From assembly GCA_019694335.1 (NCBI GenBank), contig JAIBCD010000023.1:1-45029 (forward strand): 45,029 bases of DNA. The letters run 5' to 3'. Positions within the stretch are counted from its first letter, which is position 1. Every line of letters starts with the position of its first letter. The DNA is from Rhodospirillaceae bacterium (GTDB lineage: Bacteria > Pseudomonadota > Alphaproteobacteria > Rhodospirillales > Rhodospirillaceae). This document shows, piece after piece, positions 32,303-40,639 of the stretch. The translations under genes were made by a program, and so were the position numbers. A model generated the notes under the pieces. It searched no databases. It was not told the origin of the DNA and saw only the letters and a program-made list of their open reading frames with translations.

Positions 32303-34009
32303 ATGAAACGTAGGATGATGGGGGATGCGGCGCTGGTTGCGATGGCCGCCGGCCTATTGATGTCCGGCGCCGGGGTGGACGTGGCCAGGGCCGCGGCCGT
32401 GTCCAAGGATGCCGCCGTTCACATTCCGGGTGCGGCGGTGACGCGCCGCCTCTCGCCCAGCCAGTACGAAGCCACTATCCGCGATGTGTTCGGCCCGACC
32501 GTGACCCTCGGCGGCCGCTTCGAGCCGGAAGTGCGCCGCGACGGCCTGCTCGCCATCGGCCAGGGCTATGTCAGCGTCACCTCCACCGGCATGCAGCAGT
32601 ACGAGGCCATGTCGCGCGCCATCGCCGCGCAGGTGATCGACGAAAGGCACCGCGACATCGTCATTCCCTGCAAGCCCGCCGACGCCAAGACCGCGGACGA
32701 CGCCTGCGCGGCGATGTTCCTGGGCAAGGTTGGCCGCGCGCTCTATGGCCGGCCGCTGACCAAGGACGAGCTCGGCACCCAGGTCGTGGCTTCCAACATG
32801 GCCGCCAAGGAACTCAAGGACTTCTACCAGGGCATGTGGCTCAGCCTGGCCAGCATGCTGGCCTCGCCCGAGTTCCTGTTTCGCGAAGAGAAACTGAAGG
32901 CGAAGGCCGACAAGAACGGTTGGTATGATCTCGAGCCCTACGCCAAGGCTTCGAAGCTGTCGTTCTTCCTGTGGAACGCGCGCCCGGACGCTCAGTTGCT
33001 CACGGCCACCGAGAAGGGCGAGCTCGACAACGCCCGCGGCCTGAAGAAGCAGGTCGACCGTCTGATGGCCTCCCCGCGCTTCGAGGAAGGCCTGCGCGCC
33101 TTCTTCACCGACATGTACGGTCTCGACGAACTCGACACCATGACCAAGGACGCCGTGATCTATCCCAAGTTCGACAGCCGCATCGCCGCCGACGCCAAGG
33201 AACAGACCTTGCGCACCGTGATGAACGTGGTGTTGGAGCAGAACGGCGACTATCGCGACATCTTCGTCACGCCCAAGACCTATCTGACCCGCCGCCTGGG
33301 GGCGATCTACGGCGTGCCGATCGTCAATGACGCCGCCAATGGCGCCCCCGAACAGTGGCAAGCCTATGAATTCGCCAAGGACGACCCGCGCGTCGGTATC
33401 GTCTCGCACATGAGCTTCCTGGCGTTGCATTCGCCGCCGGGCCGCAGCTCGCCGACCCTGCGTGGCAAGGCCCTGCGCGAAGTGATGATGTGCCAGAAGG
33501 TGCCTGCGCCGCCGGCCGCGGTCGAATTCAAGATCGTGCAGGACACCAGCAATCCCGATTACAAGACCGCGCGCGCGCGCCTGACCGTGCACGCCACCAA
33601 TCCTGTGTGCGCCGGCTGCCACAAGATCATCGATCCGCTCGGCCTCGCGCTCGAGAACTTCGACGGCACGGGCGCCTATCGCCTCACCGAGAACGGCGTG
33701 CCCATCGACACCAGCGGCGCGCTCAACGGCGTATCGTTCAACAATGCCGCCGGCCTGGGCAAGGCCATGCACGACAGCCCGGCCACCGCCGATTGCGTCC
33801 TGAACCGCCTGGTGTCCTATGGGCTGGGCCGCCTGCCGGCCAAGGGCGAAACCGAATGGGTCAAGGCGCTCGGCAAGGGGTTCGCCGACGACGGATATCG
33901 TGTGCGCGATCTGGTGCGGGCCATCGCTACCGATCCCGCTTTCTACAAGGCCTCGGGGCCGTCGGTCCCGGCGGAAGCAAAACCGGAGAAAAGCCAGGCC
34001 GCGAATTGA
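32303..34009 (+). CDS. D protein, cassette D: DUF1592/1588/1585-type, one c-haem
   Basis: I prefer ATG 32303 (568 aa), which directly opens the basic start MKRRMMGDAALVAMAAG; an in-frame ATG at 32291 is possible. The signal peptide ends VARA-AA near residue 30 and has no lipobox, as in cassette A. The domains read RRLSPSQYEATIRDVFGP, CAAMFLGKVGRALYGRPLTK, LSFFLWNARPDAQLL, FFTDMYGLDELDTM, SPPGRSSPTLRGKALREVMM, and CAGCH (C436, C439, H440) followed by KIIDPLGLALENFDG. Segments such as EQYTRVIADTFGPTV in A and SQYEATIRDVFGPTV here show the pair to be closest relatives. It should be periplasmic and carry one covalent haem. Confidence 0.86.
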   Translation: MKRRMMGDAALVAMAAGLLMSGAGVDVARAAAVSKDAAVHIPGAAVTRRLSPSQYEATIRDVFGPTVTLGGRFEPEVRRDGLLAIGQGYVSVTSTGMQQYEAMSRAIAAQVIDERHRDIVIPCKPADAKTADDACAAMFLGKVGRALYGRPLTKDELGTQVVASNMAAKELKDFYQGMWLSLASMLASPEFLFREEKLKAKADKNGWYDLEPYAKASKLSFFLWNARPDAQLLTATEKGELDNARGLKKQVDRLMASPRFEEGLRAFFTDMYGLDELDTMTKDAVIYPKFDSRIAADAKEQTLRTVMNVVLEQNGDYRDIFVTPKTYLTRRLGAIYGVPIVNDAANGAPEQWQAYEFAKDDPRVGIVSHMSFLALHSPPGRSSPTLRGKALREVMMCQKVPAPPAAVEFKIVQDTSNPDYKTARARLTVHATNPVCAGCHKIIDPLGLALENFDGTGAYRLTENGVPIDTSGALNGVSFNNAAGLGKAMHDSPATADCVLNRLVSYGLGRLPAKGETEWVKALGKGFADDGYRVRDLVRAIATDPAFYKASGPSVPAEAKPEKSQAAN

Positions 34010-34037
34010 GATGCGGTTCTAGACGGAAGGGCAGAAC

Positions 34038-35363
34038 ATGGGCGTTAAAATCACCAGACGGACCGTTCTTCGCGGCGCCATGGGCGCTGGCGCCGTGACG
34101 GTCGGGATCCCGTTCCTCGACTGTTATCTGAACGACAGCGGTACGGCGCTCGCCGCCACCGGTACCCCGTTGCCGGTCGTGTTCGGCACCTGGTTCCAGG
34201 ATCTGGGTTTCAATCCCGGCCGCTGGGTTCCCGCCAAGACCGGTTTCGATTTCGAGAACAACGTCGAACTCAAGGTGTTCGATCCGTACAAGAAGAAGAT
34301 GAACCTGGTGAGCGGCCTTCAGTACTACCTGGACGGCAAGCCGCTCGAAACCCATGCCACCGGCGTCGAGATCGTCACCACCGGCGGCATCGCCTCGCAG
34401 GCCGAGGCCATGGCCAGTGCCGACAGCCTGATCGCCGACACCATCGGCACCCGCACCCGCTTCCGGTCGCTGGAAGTGGCTTTCAACGGTGGCCGGCAGA
34501 GCCGCAGCAAGCGCGCCAATGCCGCCAACAACCCGTCGGAGCCGTCGCCGGTCGCGCTCTACACCCGCATCTTCGGGCCGGATTTCAAGGATCCCAACGC
34601 CGCAGACTTCAAACCGGACCCGGTGGTGATGACGCGCAAGAGCGTGCTGTCCTACGTCACCGAGCAGCGTAAAAAGGCCATGAGCGAGGTCGGCGCGGCC
34701 GACCGTGTGCGCCTCGACCAGTACTTCACCGCCATCCGCGAGATCGAACAGCAGTTGGCGCTGGAACTGCAGCGCCCCGAGCCGCTGCCGCAATGCACGG
34801 TGGCTGAGAAACGCGACGAGGTGAAGCCGAGTTCGCTGATTCCGGCGGTGGTCGCGAACGGCAAGCTGTTCTCGGAGCTGCTGGCCCACGCCGTCGCCTG
34901 CGGCCAGACCCGGGTGTTCAATATCAACATCGGTTCGCAGGGCCTGCGCACCGAGGGCTCGGCCCAGACCTGGCATGGCTTCACGCACGAGGAAGCCATC
35001 GATGAAAAACTCGGCTACCAGAAGGAAGTCACATTCTTCATCACCACCGCCACCAAGATGTGCGCGGATTTCGTGGGCGTGCTCGACGCGTACCAGGAAG
35101 GCGCCGGCACCTTGCTCGACCGTTGCGGCCTCATGTGGATGACCGACCATGGCTACGCCCGCACGCACACCATGGACAATATCCCGGTGATGACCTTCGG
35201 CTCCGCGGGCGGCCGTTTGCGGACCGGTCAGCACATCTCGGCGGTCGGCGATCCGGCCACGCGCGTCGGCCTGACCATGCAACAGATCATGGGCGTACCG
35301 GTGAGCACGTGGGGTGTGCAGTCGAACCAGACCTCCAAGACCATGAGCGAGATCGTCGCGTAA
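34038..35363 (+). CDS. T protein, cassette D: Tat-exported DUF1552 protein
   Basis: This 441-residue protein has a twin-arginine signal (T-R7-R8-T-V-L-R) identical in spacing to the cassette A copy, followed by VTVGIPFLDCYLN. The motif is W-H313-GFT-H317-EEAIDEK, and the late block reads TDHGYARTHTMDNIPVMTFG then AGGRLRTGQH. It shares with cassette A the segments YYLDGKP.ETH and SRRSATVINPAE-like SKRANAANNPSEPSPVALY, which the B and C copies lack. AGAC/GGAAGGGCAG precedes the start, 28 bases after the D gene. It is expected to be exported folded to the periplasm. A metal- or cofactor-dependent enzyme is plausible but unproven. Confidence 0.85.
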   Translation: MGVKITRRTVLRGAMGAGAVTVGIPFLDCYLNDSGTALAATGTPLPVVFGTWFQDLGFNPGRWVPAKTGFDFENNVELKVFDPYKKKMNLVSGLQYYLDGKPLETHATGVEIVTTGGIASQAEAMASADSLIADTIGTRTRFRSLEVAFNGGRQSRSKRANAANNPSEPSPVALYTRIFGPDFKDPNAADFKPDPVVMTRKSVLSYVTEQRKKAMSEVGAADRVRLDQYFTAIREIEQQLALELQRPEPLPQCTVAEKRDEVKPSSLIPAVVANGKLFSELLAHAVACGQTRVFNINIGSQGLRTEGSAQTWHGFTHEEAIDEKLGYQKEVTFFITTATKMCADFVGVLDAYQEGAGTLLDRCGLMWMTDHGYARTHTMDNIPVMTFGSAGGRLRTGQHISAVGDPATRVGLTMQQIMGVPVSTWGVQSNQTSKTMSEIVA

Positions 35364-35375
35364 GGAGAGAGACGG

Positions 35376-36773
35376 ATGGCTGTACGTAAAATTCTCGTTG
35401 CCGGTGTCGCGACGATTGCGGTGGCGTCGGCTCTCACGGCGATGAGCGCGGAGCGCGGCAAGGCGGTGACGCCGGTGATCGCCACGCCGCTCGGCATCAC
35501 CACCCAGCCGCTGGGGGTCGCGCAAGGGTGGGGCCTCGGCAAGGACGTGGCCGCGGAACTGCCGCGCGACCAGATCGCCTACACCGATCTCAAGGGTATG
35601 ACGCTCTATACCTATGACAAGGATCCGGCCGGCAAGTCGGTCTGCGTCGATGACTGCGCCAAGACCTGGCTGCCGATGCCCGCGGTCGCGGGCGCCAAAC
35701 CGTACGGCGAATGGTCGGTGATCACGCGCGCCGACGGCAGCAAGCAGTGGGCGCTCAAGGGCAAGCCGCTCTATCGCTATTTCGAGGACACCACCCAGGG
35801 CTCGGTGATCGGCTTCAACTTCGAATACATCAAGAACCGCGGGCCGCTCGCCGGCCACCGCGGCGCCTACTACGGCCCGCGCCTCAAGGCGCCGCCGATG
35901 CCCGAAGGCTGGCGTGTCGCCATGCTGTATCCGGTCGAGGATATGAAGCTGCCCGCCGGGTTCCAGGTGCATGAGGTGCAGGACGCGGCCGGCATCGCGC
36001 TCACCGACGAAACCGGCCGGACGCTCTATGTGATGGCGGCCGACGCCGCCAGGGAACCGAAGGCCTGCAACGGCGGTCCCTGCGCCAAGCAATGGATTCC
36101 CTATGCCGCGCCATCGGTTGGCCTCTCGATGGGTGACTTCGCCACAGTCGCGCGCGCCGACGGCGTGCAGCAGTGGACCTATAAGGGACAACCGGTCTAC
36201 CGCTTCGCCGGCGACTACAGCGCCAACCTGGCCGGCGGCGACGGCGTCGACCCCTTGTGGCGGGTGGCTTACGTGGCGAAGTACTTCATGCCCGCCGAGG
36301 TCAAGATCGGCAAGACCGCGAGCCAGGGCAAGGTGCTCACCACCGCCGCGGGCATGACGCTCTATCGCCGCGATGGCTGGCTTTATCAATCCGGCGGCGG
36401 CCACAGCTTCCCGCGCGGCCAGGCGCAGCGCCCGGCGGTGGGCCGCGACCTTGGCACCGAACGCCATTGCGGCGAGCAGTTCGACAGCATGGCGAAGCTC
36501 GGCGACTGCAACGTGATCTGGCAGCCGTTGCTGGCGGCTGACGACGCGCAGCCCTCGGGCTTCTTCGACGTCTATACGCGCGCCGACGGCAAGAAGCAGT
36601 GGGCTTACTCGGGCTATGCCTTGTGGACGTTCGCCGGCGACAAGAAGCCCGGCGATATCAACGGCCATGACTCCTACGATATCGCCCTCAGCGAAGACCC
36701 CAATGTGCTGGTCAACGTGGGCACCCAGATGGACGGCTCCCAGGCGCTGTATTGGAGCATCGCCGTTCCCTAG
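35376..36773 (+). CDS. L protein, cassette D: secreted-repeat protein
   Basis: The product is 465 residues from ATG 35376 after AAGGAGAGAGACGG. The N-terminus is hydrophobic (residues 4-22), with a possible signal cut near AMSA, less clear than in the other copies. After GITTQPLGVAQGWGLGKD comes the first repeat GMTLYTYDKDPAGKSVC (74-90), which matches Yx(FWY)xxD, then DDCAKTWLP. A second repeat reads RTLYVMAADAAREPKACNGG, and a third has MTLYRRDGWLYQSGGGHSFP, then CNVIWQPLLAADDAQ. The opening G-I-T-x-Q-P-L-G-x-x-Q-G-x-G-L-x-K and the HSL/HSF..G....PAVGRDL segment are shared only with the cassette A copy. It is the last gene of cassette D. Confidence 0.82.
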   Translation: MAVRKILVAGVATIAVASALTAMSAERGKAVTPVIATPLGITTQPLGVAQGWGLGKDVAAELPRDQIAYTDLKGMTLYTYDKDPAGKSVCVDDCAKTWLPMPAVAGAKPYGEWSVITRADGSKQWALKGKPLYRYFEDTTQGSVIGFNFEYIKNRGPLAGHRGAYYGPRLKAPPMPEGWRVAMLYPVEDMKLPAGFQVHEVQDAAGIALTDETGRTLYVMAADAAREPKACNGGPCAKQWIPYAAPSVGLSMGDFATVARADGVQQWTYKGQPVYRFAGDYSANLAGGDGVDPLWRVAYVAKYFMPAEVKIGKTASQGKVLTTAAGMTLYRRDGWLYQSGGGHSFPRGQAQRPAVGRDLGTERHCGEQFDSMAKLGDCNVIWQPLLAADDAQPSGFFDVYTRADGKKQWAYSGYALWTFAGDKKPGDINGHDSYDIALSEDPNVLVNVGTQMDGSQALYWSIAVP

Positions 36774-37325
36774 GTTTTGCTGGCCGGCGGCGAAGGAGGG
36801 CCGGCCGCTCCGTTATCTCTCGATGGCCAAGACCCACCTGTGGGCGGATAGCCGCAACCTTTTCCCGCGCCGCCCCGCTGTTGATGTGGGGCATGCGCCA
36901 CAGCCTCGATCCCAGCCCCTTGGCGCAAACCGCCCTATACACGGGGATCCCTATAAATGTATGCCGGGCTACCTGCGGCGAGGCGCGCGCGGTGGCTGTG
37001 ATGGAGCCGCGGACCCGTGTCGGTCCGTGTGACGGCGATCCCGGTTTCGATACCGGCCTTCATGTCTCCGTCCGGCTAAGGACGCGTGCGCCCACCATTT
37101 AAAGGTGCAGTGCGATGCAATATTCGTTTTGCAATGCAGCAATTTTCCTCAATTTGCTGTGTTTACTGTGTCGTAGCGGGCACACCACCGCATAACAATC
37201 GCGAAACTCGCACGAAGCTTGCGGCAAGCTGTCCATGCATGCAGTAACACTGCGTTGCGTTCCGCAAAAGCGGGGCACGCGCTCGGGGAGACGTTTGAGC
37301 GCGCGGATTTTTCATAGGAGGAACC
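36774..37325. promoter_or_regulatory. Upstream region of receptor 2 with several inverted repeats
   Basis: These 552 bases contain no gene I can support. GGCCGGC (36782-36788) / GCCGGCC (36800-36806) may end the cassette D transcript, although no T run follows. An AT-rich stretch at 37115-37170 holds the inverted pair CAGCAA (37137-37142) / TTGCTG (37154-37159). AGCTTGC-G-GCAAGCT lies at 37216-37230. A hairpin at 37278-37303 precedes the AGGAGG ribosome site of receptor 2. I could not place a confident -35/-10. Confidence 0.4.
37278..37303 (+). promoter_or_regulatory. Leader hairpin of receptor 2
   Basis: CGCGCTC (37278-37284) pairs with GAGCGCG (37297-37303) around 12 bases. It ends about 12 bases before the ribosome site and 22 before ATG 37326. 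Receptor 3 has a very similar hairpin in the same place. Confidence 0.5.
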
Positions 37326-40274
37326 ATGACCAAATTTACGCCGGGAATCCGTCTGGTGAAGGCGCGCGCCTTGGCCACCACTTCAGCGCTGGCGATGATC
37401 ACGAGTGCCGTGGTCGCCGCGCAAGCGCAGGCCCAGACCGCGCCGGCGCAGAGCGCCCAGGCGCCGGCGGTCGAAGAGATCGTCGTTACCGGCAGCCGCG
37501 TGATCCGCGACGGCTACGAACAGCCGACGCCGGTCTCGGTGATGAGCGCCGAAATGCTCAACGCTTTCGCCGACACCAACATCGCCGACACGGTGAACAA
37601 GCTGCCGGCGTTCTCCGGTTCGACGACGCCGCGCTCCGCCACCGCCAACCTGACCTCCGGCGCCGCTGGCGTGAACGTGCTCAACCTGCGCGGCATCGGT
37701 GGCAACCGCGTGCTGGTTCTGCTCGACGGCAAGCGCGTCATCAACGCCTCGGTCAGCAACGGCTTCACCGGTGCCGACGTCAACTCGATGCCCAATGGCC
37801 TGATCAGCCGCGTCGACGTGGTGACTGGCGGCGCCAGCGCCGCCTACGGCTCGGACGCGCTTTCGGGCGTGGTCAACTTCGTGCTCGACAAGGAATTCGT
37901 CGGGCTCAAGGGCAAGGTCGAAGGCGGCGTGACCACCTACGGCGATGACCGCAACTGGACGGTCTCGCTCTCGGGCGGCACCACGTTCGCCGGCGGCAAG
38001 GGTCATTTCCTGATCTTCGGCGAAGACGGGTTCAATGACGGCATTCGTGGCGTGCCGCGGCCGTGGAACTCGGAAGGCGGCTCGGTGGTCGCCAACTCCG
38101 CGTACACTCCGACCAACGGCCTGCCGGCGTTCCTCGTGGCGCGCAAAGTCGGTGTCAGCAGCGGCACCGGCGGCGGCCTGATTACCAGCGGTCCCCTCAA
38201 GGGCATCGCCTTCGGACCGGGCGGTGTCCCCTATCAGTTCCAGTATGGCTCGATCTGCTGCGCCAACAACGCCATGGTCGGCGGCGACTGGGCGACGTCG
38301 CGCATCGACAACAACCTCGACCTCGATCCCGAAGTCGAGCGTCTGAACATGTTCACCCGCGTCAGCTACGACGTCACCGATAACATCCAGGTGCATGCCG
38401 AGTTCCAGTGGGCCTATGCCCATTCCAACGCCAACTCGAACCCGAACCGCACCCTCGCCAATATGACGATCAAGGCGGATAACCCGTTCATTCCGGCGTC
38501 GGTGGCTGCCCAGATGACCGCCCTGAAGCTCACGTCGTTCGTCATGGGTTCGTGGAATGCCGACGTGCCGCGCTTCCACTCCAACAACAAGCGCACCACG
38601 CGCCGCGGCGAATTCGGCCTCACCGGCAACTTCGATGCCCTCGACACCAACTGGAAGTGGGACGCCTACTATCAGATCAGCACCAACGGCCTGTCCCAGC
38701 GTGCTGACTCCGTCGGCCACACGCTCCATATCGCGAACGGCCGCGACGCCGTGCGCGTGGCCAACGGCGCCATCGTTTGCCGCATCAACGCCGACGCCAT
38801 CACCACCAACGACGATTCTAAATGCGTGCCGTACAATCCGTTCGGCATCGGTGTGAACTCGAAGGCGGCGATCGACTACTACGCCGGCACCAGCTTCCGG
38901 TACGACGCCCTGCGCCAGGACGCCAGCTCCATCAGCGTCAGCGGCGAGCCGTTCTCGTCCTGGGCCGGTCCGGTGTCCCTCGCGTTCGGTATCGAGCATC
39001 GCTACGAGCGCATCACCAGCATCCAAACCACGGACGACGAGCAGGGCCTCTGGCTCACCGGCAACTACCGCGGCAACTACGGCAACTACAGCGTGACCGA
39101 GGGTTTCGTCGAAACCGTCGTTCCGCTGGCCAAGGACACGGCGTGGGCGCAGTCGTTCGACGTCAACCTGGCGATGCGCGCCACCAGCTACACGACCTCG
39201 GGCTACGTCACCACCTGGAAAGCCGGCGCCACCTACCAGCCGATCGACGACATGCGTTTCCGCTTCACGCGGTCGCGCGACATTCGCGCGCCGAACCTGG
39301 GCGAATTGTTCGCCGGCGGCACCGCCGCCTCGGGCAATCCGTTCGCGGACCCGTTCACGGGCACCTCGATCACCGGCGGCTTCCAGCTCAGCCGCGGTAA
39401 CCCGCTGCTGAAGCCGGAAGAGGCCGACACCACCGGCATCGGCGTGGTGCTTTCGCCCACGTTCTTCCCGGGCTTCCAGGCCTCGGTCGACTACTGGAAC
39501 ATCGACATCTCGGGTTCGGTGGCGGTGCCGAGCGGTCAGTCGATCATCGACGGCTGCTATGCGGGCAACGCGCTGTTCTGCCCCAACATCATCCGGCCGT
39601 CGAACCTTCCGGGTGTCGGGCCGATCGGGAACACTGGCCTCTATCCGATTCAGACGGTCGTGGTCTCGCCGCAGAACATCGCCTCGCAGGTCGCGCGCGG
39701 CATCGACATCGAGACCAGCTATCGCGTCAACCTGGACGAAGTCGTCAGCAGCTGGAGCGGCGGCCTGTCGATCAGGGCCCTGGCCAGCTATGTGCTGAAA
39801 ATGTCGTCCTTCGACCCGACGCTGTCGGCCAATCAGTATGTCGAGGGCTCCGGCGTGCTCGGCGGCTTCGCGACCACGGGCTACAGCGGCCAGACCGCGC
39901 CGAAGATGAAGCTGAGTGCCTCGGTGACCTATACGCTCGATCCGATGTCGTTCATGCTCGGCATGCGTCACACCGCCGGCGGCGTCTACAACAACGCCTT
40001 CGTGCAGTGCACGTCGGGCTGCCCGAACAACGGCGGCCGTACCATCGACAACAACCGTATCGCCGCCGATACGGTTTACGACATCAACGTCACCTACAAG
40101 CCGTTCGCGGAGAACAAGGACACCGAAGTGTTCTTGACCATCCAGAACATTTTCAACACGGATCCGCCGTTCGTCGGCGGCAATACCGGCAGCACTTACT
40201 ATTCGGGTCAGAACAACAGCCGCTACGATGTGCTCGGCCGCAACTTCCTCGCCGGTGTCCGCTTCAAGATGTAG
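37326..40274 (+). CDS. TonB-dependent outer-membrane receptor 2
   Basis: The product is 982 residues from ATG 37326 with AGGAGG upstream. The signal peptide is cut in the AQAQ run (residues 32-38), and the TonB box is VEEIVVTG (49-56). Plug landmarks include NLRGIGGNRVLVLLDGKRV and GGASAAYGSDALSGVVNFVL. The barrel ends LAGVRFKM, preceded by NIFNTDPPFVGGN. The late loop has CTSGC. Its N-terminus (MTKFTPGIRL) and leader hairpin closely match receptor 3, so these two look like a tandem duplication, while receptor 1 is more distant at the N-terminus. There is no STN signalling domain. It lies directly after cassette D, which suggests it serves that module. The substrate cannot be read from sequence. 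Confidence 0.92.
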   Translation: MTKFTPGIRLVKARALATTSALAMITSAVVAAQAQAQTAPAQSAQAPAVEEIVVTGSRVIRDGYEQPTPVSVMSAEMLNAFADTNIADTVNKLPAFSGSTTPRSATANLTSGAAGVNVLNLRGIGGNRVLVLLDGKRVINASVSNGFTGADVNSMPNGLISRVDVVTGGASAAYGSDALSGVVNFVLDKEFVGLKGKVEGGVTTYGDDRNWTVSLSGGTTFAGGKGHFLIFGEDGFNDGIRGVPRPWNSEGGSVVANSAYTPTNGLPAFLVARKVGVSSGTGGGLITSGPLKGIAFGPGGVPYQFQYGSICCANNAMVGGDWATSRIDNNLDLDPEVERLNMFTRVSYDVTDNIQVHAEFQWAYAHSNANSNPNRTLANMTIKADNPFIPASVAAQMTALKLTSFVMGSWNADVPRFHSNNKRTTRRGEFGLTGNFDALDTNWKWDAYYQISTNGLSQRADSVGHTLHIANGRDAVRVANGAIVCRINADAITTNDDSKCVPYNPFGIGVNSKAAIDYYAGTSFRYDALRQDASSISVSGEPFSSWAGPVSLAFGIEHRYERITSIQTTDDEQGLWLTGNYRGNYGNYSVTEGFVETVVPLAKDTAWAQSFDVNLAMRATSYTTSGYVTTWKAGATYQPIDDMRFRFTRSRDIRAPNLGELFAGGTAASGNPFADPFTGTSITGGFQLSRGNPLLKPEEADTTGIGVVLSPTFFPGFQASVDYWNIDISGSVAVPSGQSIIDGCYAGNALFCPNIIRPSNLPGVGPIGNTGLYPIQTVVVSPQNIASQVARGIDIETSYRVNLDEVVSSWSGGLSIRALASYVLKMSSFDPTLSANQYVEGSGVLGGFATTGYSGQTAPKMKLSASVTYTLDPMSFMLGMRHTAGGVYNNAFVQCTSGCPNNGGRTIDNNRIAADTVYDINVTYKPFAENKDTEVFLTIQNIFNTDPPFVGGNTGSTYYSGQNNSRYDVLGRNFLAGVRFKM

Positions 40275-40299
40275 AAGCGCGAACCTCGCGGATACCTGG

Positions 40300-40330
40300 A
40301 GCCCGCTGGCCATGCCGGCGGGCTCTTTGT
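40300..40330 (+). terminator. Intrinsic terminator after receptor 2
   Basis: GAGCCCGCTGG (40300-40310) pairs with CCGGCGGGCTC (40316-40326) with one G-T wobble and a 5-base loop, and runs into TTTGTTTTT. It lies 25 bases after the stop codon. Confidence 0.87.
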
Positions 40331-40639
40331 TTTTCTGCGCCCAACGCGCACACGCGAACTGTGCGTGGCCGAGTCCGGGCGTGGCGTATTCAGAAAGGTT
40401 TGAGAAAGCTTAGCGTAGTGTTCCAGAAACCTAGCCGGCGCTCCGCCGGCGCGGTACCGCGCCAACTGTGTCGTTACAGGCACAGGTGCCGGAAGAAAGC
40501 TGTTCTACCACTGTCCCTCACGCAGCAACCGGATTGCTTCGCCGAGTCCTCCTCCTCTATGACACGCCACCACAGCCTCGCGATACCGCGAGCGCGCGCT
40601 CTGTGAGCTTCTGAGCGCGCCTTTACCGAAGGGGAACTC
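40331..40639. promoter_or_regulatory. Upstream region of receptor 3
   Basis: These 309 bases have no gene I can support. GCCGGCG (40434-40440) / CGCCGGC (40444-40450) overlaps the perfect palindrome GGCGCGGTACCGCGCC (40448-40463), so only one of the two structures could form fully at a time. A leader hairpin follows at 40594-40620. The promoter itself was not identified. Confidence 0.4.
40594..40620 (+). promoter_or_regulatory. Leader hairpin of receptor 3
   Basis: GCGCGCTC (40594-40601) pairs with GAGCGCGC (40613-40620) around 11 bases, ending 19 bases before ATG 40640 and next to the ribosome site GAAGGGGA. Stem sequence and position match the receptor 2 leader. Confidence 0.5.

Noticed and set aside
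6576-36773. Rubber- or polymer-oxygenase locus
   Set aside because: The haem proteins have one CxxCH in a DUF1585-like end and do not resemble RoxA/RoxB-type dihaem oxygenases or Lcp. The substrate is left open.
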